Positions 5,923-11,164 of a stretch of 11,164 nucleotides of DNA are shown one piece after another; within the stretch, counting starts at the first letter, position 1; the number at the start of each line of letters is the position of its first letter. Where the stretch lies: positions 1 through 11,164 of the forward strand of contig JANXAX010000053.1 of the NCBI GenBank assembly GCA_025062175.1, given 5' to 3'. Position numbers and translations under genes: made by a program. Source of the stretch: Anaerolineae bacterium (GTDB lineage: Bacteria; Chloroflexota; Anaerolineae; 4572-78; NAK82). The notes beneath the pieces were generated by a model that worked only from the letters and a program-made list of their open reading frames with translations, did not search any database and was not told where the DNA came from.

Positions 5923-6840
5923 ATGGCTTTCACATACGCTTTGGCAGAGTTTTTGGATTTCAAGGATGCGGCCGTGTGCGAGCGGGTACGCCGCATCAAG
6001 CGTGAGGAGATCACCCAGCATCCGAACCCCGATTTCAAAATCGAGATCATCGACGATCCAGGAGAGTTCTACGCCGCCTTCGCCACCGACATCGTGATGC
6101 GCATCAAGCAAGCGTTGGACGAAGGGCGGCGCTTCGTGGGCATCTTCCCGGTGGGGCCGATGCCGCAATACCCCATCGCGGCGCGCATGATCAACGCGCT
6201 GCGCATCCCGATGCACCACGTCCACACCTTTAACATGGACGAGTATGCCGATGAAAACGGCCGCACCGCGCCGCCAGACTGGGAAGGTTCCTTCCAGAAG
6301 GCGATGTTCGACCGCTTCTTCAACCTGATCGACCCCGAATTGCGCCCCCCGCTCAGCCAAATCCATTTTCCCACGACCGAGAATCTGCCGCGCTACGCCG
6401 AGATGATCGAGGAGCTGGGAGGGGCAGATGTCTGTTATGGCGGCATCGGCTGGTGCGGTCACATTGCCTTCTGGGAATCGTCGCTGGGCTATGAGTTCGG
6501 CGACGACTTGGAGGCCTACAAGAAAGCAGGGCCTCGGCTGGTGACGCTGACCCCGATGACGATTATGCAGAATGCCCTGCACTCCTTCGGCGGTGACTGG
6601 TCGTGGGTGCCGCCCAAGGCAAACACGATCGGTCCGGCACAGATCCTGGGAGCGCGCTATCGCAGCTTCTGGCTAGACGGCTACATCGGCGGCGGGGTCA
6701 GCTGGCAGCGCTTCATCGCCCGCTTGGTGGCACACGGGCCGGTCAACACCTTCGTGCCCGGTTCGATCCTGCAAACCGCCCCCACCCGGTACGTGCTCCT
6801 CGGCGGTGTGGCGGATAACGTGGAAATCCATATGAGTTGA
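5923..6840 (+). CDS. Glucosamine-6-phosphate deaminase/isomerase-like protein (NagB fold) with altered catalytic triad
   Basis: The 305-residue protein has the NagB/6-phosphogluconolactonase fold. Clear matches are HTFNMDEYAD (Asp106, equivalent to E. coli NagB Asp72) and GIGWCGHIAFWE (equivalent to GVGNDGHIAFNE). In the second motif His180 and Glu185 of the catalytic relay are kept, but the Asp (NagB Asp141) is Cys178 and the next-to-last Asn is Trp184. The phosphate-binding loop LPTGGTP of NagB reads FPVGPMP. The protein is longer than E. coli NagB at the N-terminus. It may act on a non-standard, possibly unphosphorylated or oxidised, amino sugar, or perform isomerisation only. The start is supported by AAAGGAGGG about 7 nt upstream. 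Fold assignment is firm; activity is uncertain. Confidence 0.85.
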   Translation: MAFTYALAEFLDFKDAAVCERVRRIKREEITQHPNPDFKIEIIDDPGEFYAAFATDIVMRIKQALDEGRRFVGIFPVGPMPQYPIAARMINALRIPMHHVHTFNMDEYADENGRTAPPDWEGSFQKAMFDRFFNLIDPELRPPLSQIHFPTTENLPRYAEMIEELGGADVCYGGIGWCGHIAFWESSLGYEFGDDLEAYKKAGPRLVTLTPMTIMQNALHSFGGDWSWVPPKANTIGPAQILGARYRSFWLDGYIGGGVSWQRFIARLVAHGPVNTFVPGSILQTAPTRYVLLGGVADNVEIHMS

Positions 6841-6925
6841 GAGCGCGCTCACACCGCGCTGCCGCTCTCCGATGAGGGCGGCTCGGAGCTGGGCATGGGT
6901 CTGAAGCAAGAGAGGCGCTGCAACT

Positions 6926-7273
6926 ATGAGAGAGTTTGACCATATCGGGCTGCCCACCACCGAGAAACATCCCGACGAGATGTTCGTCGAGTCGACACGG
7001 GTGTGGGTCACCAATCCGGCCAACAATCCGCAGATGGTGGAGTATTTACGCTACGAGCCCGACAGCCCGGTCACGGGGCCGTTGCGCACACTCCCCCACA
7101 TCGCGTTCCGGGTGGACAACCTGGAGGCGGAGATCGAGGGCGCCGAGGTGGTCTTAGGCCCCTTCAACCCCACGCCGGAGTTGCGCGTGGTCTTCGTGTA
7201 CAAAGACGGCGTCGTCTGGGAGTTTATGGAAAGCAAGGTGGGCAAGGACTGGCATAAGGGCGGACAGCCATAA
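6926..7273 (+). CDS. Small VOC-superfamily protein (glyoxalase-like)
   Basis: This 115-residue protein has the vicinal-oxygen-chelate pattern: FDHIGLP with His6, LPHIAFRVDNLEAEI with His58 and VWEFMES with Glu99, with Glu39 as a possible fourth ligand. Such proteins bind a divalent metal and act as isomerases, epimerases, lyases or dioxygenases, usually as dimers because one chain holds only one pair of repeats. It lies 85 bp after the NagB-like gene and 49 bp before the second dehydrogenase, so it is most likely part of the same sugar pathway, perhaps isomerising or cleaving a keto intermediate. The ribosome site is weak (AGAGG, about 12 nt upstream). Confidence 0.8.
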   Translation: MREFDHIGLPTTEKHPDEMFVESTRVWVTNPANNPQMVEYLRYEPDSPVTGPLRTLPHIAFRVDNLEAEIEGAEVVLGPFNPTPELRVVFVYKDGVVWEFMESKVGKDWHKGGQP

Positions 7274-7322
7274 GGTTGCTACCTCGCAAGCATGCGGTTC
7301 TCGACAAGGAGGTCTCGACACT

Positions 7323-8336
7323 ATGGCCAAGGTCAAGTATGGCATCATCGGGCTGGGCTGGTTTGGCGAATACCACGGCGAGGCACTCGCCGGCCTGCCC
7401 AATGTCGAGCTCTACGCGCTCTGTACGCGCACCGAGTCACGCCTCAAGGAGCTGGGCAAGAAGTTCGGCGTGACCAAGTTGTACACCGACTACCACGCGA
7501 TGCTGGCCGACCCCGAGCTCGAGGCGGTGAGCATCACCACGATGTGGGATCAGCACACCGCGCCCACCCTGGCTGCGCTCCGGGCGGGCAAGCATGTCTT
7601 CCTGGAAAAGCCGATGGCGTCCACAGTGGCGGATTGTCGCGCCATCGTGCAAGCGGCCAAGGCGTCCGATAAGTTCCTTATGGTGGGGCACATCGTGCGC
7701 TTCAATCCACGCTATGCCGCGGTGAAGCGCGAGATCGCCGCCGGCAAGATCGGCAAAATCGTGTCGCTGTACGCGCGTCGCAACGTGCCGGTCTCCATCG
7801 GCGCCCAGGTGTTGCCTAAGATCGGGCCGATCATCGGGGATGGCGTGCACGACACCGACATCATGCTCTGGTACACCGGCGCCAAGATCGTGAGCGTCTA
7901 CGCCCAGACGCTCAACGTCCACGGGCACAAGTATCCCGACATCGGATGGACGATGTACCGCTTCGACAGCGGCGCCATCGGGGTGCTGGAGAATGTCTGG
8001 TGCATGCCGGACCACAAGGGCTATTTCCCCGACGAGCGGATGGAGATCATCGGCACCGCGGGCGGGGTCTATCTCCAGGAGACCTATCCACCCCTCTCCG
8101 TGGTGACCAAGGACGGAGCCTACACGCCGGATCCCACCTACTGGCCGGAGATCCGTCCGGGCGTGCGCGGCGGGGCGTTGGCCGAGGAGCTGAACTACTT
8201 CATCACCTGCATCCTGGAGAAGACGCCGCCCACCATCATCACGCCGGAGGAATCGATGGCCGCGGTGCAGGCATGTTTAGCAGCCGAGGCATCCGCCGCC
8301 ACCGGCAAGGTGGTCTCCGTCCAGGACTTCGAGTGA
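7323..8336 (+). CDS. Gfo/Idh/MocA-family NAD(P)-dependent oxidoreductase 2
   Basis: The 337-residue protein is a second sugar or cyclitol dehydrogenase. The Rossmann motif is GIIGLGWFGEYH (glycines 10, 12, 15), the catalytic Lys96 is in FLEKPM, and the substrate domain has GDGVHDTDIMLW. There the His176 is conserved, but the acidic residue lies three positions before it (Asp173) rather than four as in myo-inositol dehydrogenase and in the first dehydrogenase here. It is clearly diverged from that protein and so probably acts on a different position or intermediate. AAGGAGGT lies about 9 nt before the ATG. It is the last gene of the rightward run and converges on the cyclase gene. Confidence 0.93.
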   Translation: MAKVKYGIIGLGWFGEYHGEALAGLPNVELYALCTRTESRLKELGKKFGVTKLYTDYHAMLADPELEAVSITTMWDQHTAPTLAALRAGKHVFLEKPMASTVADCRAIVQAAKASDKFLMVGHIVRFNPRYAAVKREIAAGKIGKIVSLYARRNVPVSIGAQVLPKIGPIIGDGVHDTDIMLWYTGAKIVSVYAQTLNVHGHKYPDIGWTMYRFDSGAIGVLENVWCMPDHKGYFPDERMEIIGTAGGVYLQETYPPLSVVTKDGAYTPDPTYWPEIRPGVRGGALAEELNYFITCILEKTPPTIITPEESMAAVQACLAAEASAATGKVVSVQDFE

Positions 8337-8572
8337 GCCGAAGGCGCGTTTCCCAGCGGGTGTGTTTCATTCGGACGAAGAGGGTTCGACCTGCACTGCG
8401 CTTGTCGGGGTGGCCGGCAGGTCGCCCCGGCGAGCAGCCCACTGCTGCTTGGGGACAGTCGCAGATCGGATAAACCGCCGCCACTCCGGGCTGGGATTGC
8501 CATTCGCTCCCAGACGGACATACAGCTGTTTCCGCCCCGGCCGCCGTCGCAGCGCCGGAGCGGAAACAGCTG
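8337..8572. other. Convergent intergenic region
   Basis: No gene is recognised in these 236 bp. Besides the long inverted repeat at the right end, there are weaker hairpins: CGGGG (8406-8410) with CCCCG (8425-8429), and AGCAG-CCCA-CTGCT (8433-8446). The composition stays GC-rich with none of the AT-rich promoter signals seen at 93-121 or 2400-2459. Confidence 0.5.
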
Positions 8573-8573
8573 T
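8522..8573. terminator. Long inverted repeat between convergent operons, likely bidirectional terminator
   Basis: ACAGCTGTTTCCGC (8522-8535) and GCGGAAACAGCTGT (8560-8573) form a perfect 14-bp stem. After a single C/A mismatch it continues as CCGGC (8537-8541) with GCCGG (8554-8558), closing a 12-nt loop. It touches the TGA stop codon of the cyclase gene (8575-8573) and lies downstream of the rightward operon, as expected for a shared terminator. No T-run follows on either side, so it could instead be an mRNA 3'-end stabiliser or a mobile repeat end. Confidence 0.5.
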
Positions 8574-9262
8574 CAGCGGCTCTCTTCCCGGAAGATGGCG
8601 CGACTTGGCGCGCCGCTGACGCCCTCCGCATGGAGTGGCAAGGCGATGAGCTCTCCGCGCTCCGCCGTCACCTGATCCAGATTGACCAGCGGCGCCAGCA
8701 GCAACACCCCTTTTTGAAAGAGGGGCAGCAGGATGTTGCCCGCATACTGGCTGCCGTCCGGCAAGGGATAAGGCGCCTGGATGCACGGCACATCCACGCC
8801 CAAGAGGCGAAACGGCTGCGCGTAGAGCCACTCAGCGCAGTCGGGATGATACGCCGGCCCATCGCGCACGAAGTTCGGCGAACGCCATTGCGCCCCCCAG
8901 CCGCACTCGATCAGCAACGCGTCCCCAGGACGTACAGGCGGGCAGTGCGCCTCTAATTCGGCACGGCGGATCAGCTCACGCGGCCCTTTGCGCGGCAGAT
9001 GACACACCACCGCTGGGCAGATGAAATCGGTCACGCGGAAGTCAGACAGGGCCGGCCCGCCTTCGACGAGGTGACCCGCCGTCTCCAAATAGGTGCCCGA
9101 CAGACTGCTCAGCGTGTAACGCCACGATTCGAAGCCTACCTCGGCGATGTGGAACTCCTTTTCCGCGTGGTATTCGGTGAGCGGCCGCGGCAACCCCCCT
9201 AACACATTATAGCTCCACATCCCGACGAACAACGGCCCGGAAAGATCGATCCAGCGACTCAT
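8573..9262 (-). CDS. Cyclase-family protein (kynurenine formamidase-like fold), metal motif degenerate
   Basis: This 229-residue protein matches the cyclase/KynB/isatin hydrolase family in length and layout, including an N-terminal IDLSGPL and a C-terminal PLHAEGVSGAPSRAI that corresponds to the family PLxxxGxdGsPxRa signature. The metal-binding motif HxGTHxDxPxH, however, reads LSGTYLETAGH (54-64): the two ligand His are Leu54 and Tyr58, the Asp is Glu60, and only His64 is kept. The usual Glu in the late viExLtNLd segment is Ala (LLLAPLVNLDQV). Known family members hydrolyse amides or lactams with Mn or Zn; this one probably uses different chemistry or none. Its ATG overlaps the stop of the M20 gene (ATGA), so the two are coupled. 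Confidence 0.85.
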   Translation of the reverse strand: MSRWIDLSGPLFVGMWSYNVLGGLPRPLTEYHAEKEFHIAEVGFESWRYTLSSLSGTYLETAGHLVEGGPALSDFRVTDFICPAVVCHLPRKGPRELIRRAELEAHCPPVRPGDALLIECGWGAQWRSPNFVRDGPAYHPDCAEWLYAQPFRLLGVDVPCIQAPYPLPDGSQYAGNILLPLFQKGVLLLAPLVNLDQVTAERGELIALPLHAEGVSGAPSRAIFREESR

Positions 9263-10551
9263 TCGGCCACCTCACACCACTCGAAGATGAACAGCAGCAA
9301 GCTCTCCAGGAAAGCGAAGAGGCTTTCCACCTCGACGTATTCATCCGCGGCGTGGGAATTGCCCCCCGTCGGGCCGAAGACCACGGCCGGCATGCCGAAC
9401 AGACGATGCAGCGCCCACAGGTCACACGAATAGGGGGCGCCTTTGATCGCCGGCGGGCGGCCCAACACCTGGGAGACGCATGTGGCCAACGTGGTCACCA
9501 CGGGATGCGTCGGCTCGGTCTGGCTGGGGTACATCCAACGCAACTTCGGCTCGACCCGCGGAGGCTTGGGGAACACCGCCGGATGACGTGCGACGACGCT
9601 TTCCAGCCAGGCATCGAACTCCTGCCGGCATGCCTCTTTCTCCTCGCCGGGCAACGTCTGGATGATCAGCTCCAGGCGCACCTCGTTGGGCACGGCGATC
9701 GGCACGTCGCTGCCCCAGCCGCCGCCGTACACCTTGGTCACCTGCAACGGCGCTGGGTCCGGATAGGACTGGTAAAGCGGCGGCACCGGCTGGCTGCGCC
9801 GTTTCTGGCGCAGCTCCTCGAGGTGATAGAGGAACAAGCCCAGCTGGGACACGGCATCCGCTTGTTGCGCCTGCTTGCCCACCTCGAGCCATGTGCCCGC
9901 CCCGCTGAAATAGACGTTCAGGATGAGCGCCCCGCGCACGGCCGGATAGATGTCCAGCCCGGTGGCTTCGGGCAGGATGGCGGCGTCCATCACCCCGTCG
10001 CGCAGACGGCCGGCGATGGTGGCGTTCACGCCCCCCTCTTCCTCATCCACCACCGACTCGAAGGCCAGGTCACCGCGCAGAGGGATGCCCGCCTCGGCGA
10101 GCGCCTTGTAGAGCACCAGCATGGCCGCCAGCTGCCCCTTCATGTCCGAGGCGCCCAGCGCATACATCTTGCCCTGGTGGATCTCGGCGGCAAACGGAGG
10201 ATGCGTCCAGACGTTCTCCCCCAGCGCCACCGTGTCACAGTGCCCGGTCAGCAACAGCGAGCGCCCTCCCCCTTTGCCCTTCAGCTTCGAGGAAAGGTTG
10301 GGGCGGTTGGTATAGTCACGTCCTGGCCAGAATTCGGGGTGTTCGCGCATGCCGGGCACCTGATCGGGCTGGTAGAGCTCCACCGGCAGGCCGGCGCGCG
10401 CCAGATAGGTCGCCATAAATTCCTGGACCGCCTTCTCCTCGCCCAACGGGGGCTTGTTCTGCGAAGGGATGCGCAACACGTCGGTGACCACCTGGATGAC
10501 CTCATAGCGATAGCGATGGACGATCTCTTGGGCGAGTTTGCGCTTCTCCAT
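9259..10551 (-). CDS. M20-family metallo-amidohydrolase/deacylase (ArgE/DapE-like)
   Basis: This 430-residue protein belongs to the ArgE/DapE/carboxypeptidase G2 group of di-metal amide hydrolases. The active site is complete: His104 and Asp106 in GHCDTV, bridging Asp136 in GASDMKG, catalytic Glu170 and ligand Glu171 in DEEEGG, Glu195 in PEATGL, and His400 in GGNSHAADE. The lid/dimerisation domain follows residue ~208; where relatives have GRAAHAG with a His that completes the partner active site, this reads GAGTWLE (Trp221). It should remove an acyl group or cleave an amide, but lid geometry differs. AAGGAGAG precedes the ATG. It lies 30 bp after the M24 gene and overlaps the cyclase gene by 4 bp. 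Confidence 0.9.
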   Translation of the reverse strand: MEKRKLAQEIVHRYRYEVIQVVTDVLRIPSQNKPPLGEEKAVQEFMATYLARAGLPVELYQPDQVPGMREHPEFWPGRDYTNRPNLSSKLKGKGGGRSLLLTGHCDTVALGENVWTHPPFAAEIHQGKMYALGASDMKGQLAAMLVLYKALAEAGIPLRGDLAFESVVDEEEGGVNATIAGRLRDGVMDAAILPEATGLDIYPAVRGALILNVYFSGAGTWLEVGKQAQQADAVSQLGLFLYHLEELRQKRRSQPVPPLYQSYPDPAPLQVTKVYGGGWGSDVPIAVPNEVRLELIIQTLPGEEKEACRQEFDAWLESVVARHPAVFPKPPRVEPKLRWMYPSQTEPTHPVVTTLATCVSQVLGRPPAIKGAPYSCDLWALHRLFGMPAVVFGPTGGNSHAADEYVEVESLFAFLESLLLFIFEWCEVAE

Positions 10552-10581
10552 CCGTGTGCTCTCCTTCTCGAACCGGTGACG

Positions 10582-11164
10582 CTACAGCTCGATGATCTCA
10601 CGGCGATAGGAGGTCAGCTCCTCCACGCCTGTCTCGGTGACCAGGATGCCATCCTCGTAGCGCAGGCCATATTCGCCATCGTTCAGCCAGATGTCGATGT
10701 TGAACTGCATGCCCGGCTGGATGACCAGGTCGCTCCCCTTGCCCAGCCAGAGCCCCTCCACTTCAGAGGAGCCGGTGCCGTGGGCGGGGCCATACAGGGT
10801 GAATGCCTCGAACCCGTAGCGCGTGAGGGTCTGGTGGTAGTTTTCGAACACCTGCCGCGCCGTCGCACCGGGACGGATGTCGCGCAGAGCGCCCTCGAAG
10901 GCTTCCAACGCCACGTTCATCAGCCGCCGTGCCTTTTCGGGCACCTTGCCGAGGGCGAACGGTCGGCACATGTTGCCACAATAGCCCATATAACGCGCGC
11001 CGAAGGTGAGCTGCACCAGCTCGTTGCGCCGGATGCGGCGGTTGGTGGAACGGCACAAGCTCTGGCGCGTGTTGGGGCCGGAACACACCCAGATGGGATA
11101 TGAGGTGCCCTCGGCACCCAGACGGCGCATTGTCGCGTGCGCCATCGCCTCGATCTCCCACTCC
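10582..11164 (-). CDS. M24-family (pita-bread fold) hydrolase, C-terminal part, metal ligands missing
   Basis: The frame is open to the right edge (…EWEIEAMAHATMRRLG), so the start lies outside the window and only the C-terminal catalytic domain is seen; the ATG at 11145 is internal. The fold is clear from IRRNELVQLTFGARYMGYCGNM, GPAHGTGSSE, PGMQFNIDIWL and LRYEDGILVTETG. In aminopeptidase P and methionine aminopeptidase the metal ligands are Asp, Asp, His, Glu, Glu. Here they read Thr (in QLTFG), Asn (in CGNM), His (in PAHG), Asp (in NIDI) and Glu (in RYED). Creatinase and ectoine hydrolase are M24-fold enzymes that work without the metal pair, so a non-peptidase role, such as opening a cyclic amide or cleaving an amidine, is plausible. 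It is upstream of the M20 gene. Confidence 0.85.
   Translation of the reverse strand, partial: EWEIEAMAHATMRRLGAEGTSYPIWVCSGPNTRQSLCRSTNRRIRRNELVQLTFGARYMGYCGNMCRPFALGKVPEKARRLMNVALEAFEGALRDIRPGATARQVFENYHQTLTRYGFEAFTLYGPAHGTGSSEVEGLWLGKGSDLVIQPGMQFNIDIWLNDGEYGLRYEDGILVTETGVEELTSYRREIIEL

Noticed and set aside
4195..6582. Long open frame of 795 codons on the minus strand
   Set aside because: It lies antisense to the isomerase, dehydrogenase and NagB-like genes, all with clear family motifs; its own translation is His/Arg/Gly-rich with no recognisable domain, as expected from GC-rich third positions.
6867..6888. CTCCGA…TCGGAG hairpin and GAGCGCGCTC palindrome before the VOC gene
   Set aside because: Short, GC-rich and without T-run or promoter context; expected by chance at this base composition.
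8367..8831. Minus-strand frame of 154 codons crossing the convergent gap into the cyclase gene
   Set aside because: Most of it overlaps the cyclase gene in another frame, and the part in the gap has no recognisable domain or ribosome site.
9352..11103. Long open frame of 583 codons on the plus strand
   Set aside because: It is antisense to the M20 and M24 genes, shows no domain, and is rich in His, Arg and Leu as shadow frames are.
8573..11164. Ectoine degradation operon (DoeA/DoeB)
   Set aside because: The M24 protein shares the missing metal ligands, but the known deacetylase partner belongs to the aspartoacylase-like family, not M20, and a cyclase-fold protein is not part of that pathway. 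Kept only as an analogy.

Overview
The window looks like chromosomal DNA of a GC-rich bacterium. The gene mix is a LiaS/NarL-type sensor kinase with its regulator, a ROK repressor, clustered Gfo/Idh/MocA dehydrogenases with a sugar isomerase, and an M24/M20/cyclase hydrolase operon. Together with good sigma-70-like promoters and strong purine-rich ribosome sites, this suggests a Chloroflexota heterotroph (Anaerolineae or a relative). That assignment rests on style only; there is no rRNA or marker gene. No phage, insertion sequence, CRISPR array or intact tRNA is visible.

Layout. (1) 1-53: the first codons of a leftward gene with a signal-peptide-like start and its own promoter at 93-121. (2) 54-466: non-coding, holding a likely terminator (146-178) and a dispersed-repeat-like palindrome (269-343). 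(3) 467-2375, leftward: a two-component operon of a membrane histidine kinase overlapping its LuxR-type response regulator. (4) 2376-2529: a compact divergent control region with back-to-back promoters whose -35 boxes form one palindrome, plus a perfect 15-bp palindrome at the ROK transcription start. (5) 2530-8336, rightward: a ROK repressor, then TIM-barrel sugar isomerase, Gfo/Idh dehydrogenase, NagB-like sugar isomerase/deaminase, small VOC protein and a second Gfo/Idh dehydrogenase. (6) 8337-8572: a convergent intergenic region ending in a strong inverted repeat. (7) 8573-11164, leftward: an M24-fold protein (5' end outside the window), an M20 amidohydrolase and a cyclase-family protein, tightly spaced.

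How they may work together. The rightward set looks like catabolism of an unusual sugar, amino sugar or cyclitol: oxidation of a ring carbon by one dehydrogenase, isomerisation or epimerisation of the keto product, possible removal of an amino group by the NagB-like protein, and reduction by the other dehydrogenase, all under the ROK sensor. No transporter, kinase or glycosidase lies in the window, so the substrate cannot be read from context. The leftward set looks like stepwise opening and deacylation of an amide or cyclic amide.

The most unusual theme is altered active sites. The NagB-like protein has Cys in place of a catalytic Asp. The M24 protein lacks both metal-binding Asp residues. 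The cyclase protein lacks most of its metal motif. The M20 enzyme keeps its metal site but has Trp at the lid-His position. The ROK protein has lost its zinc and kinase signatures.
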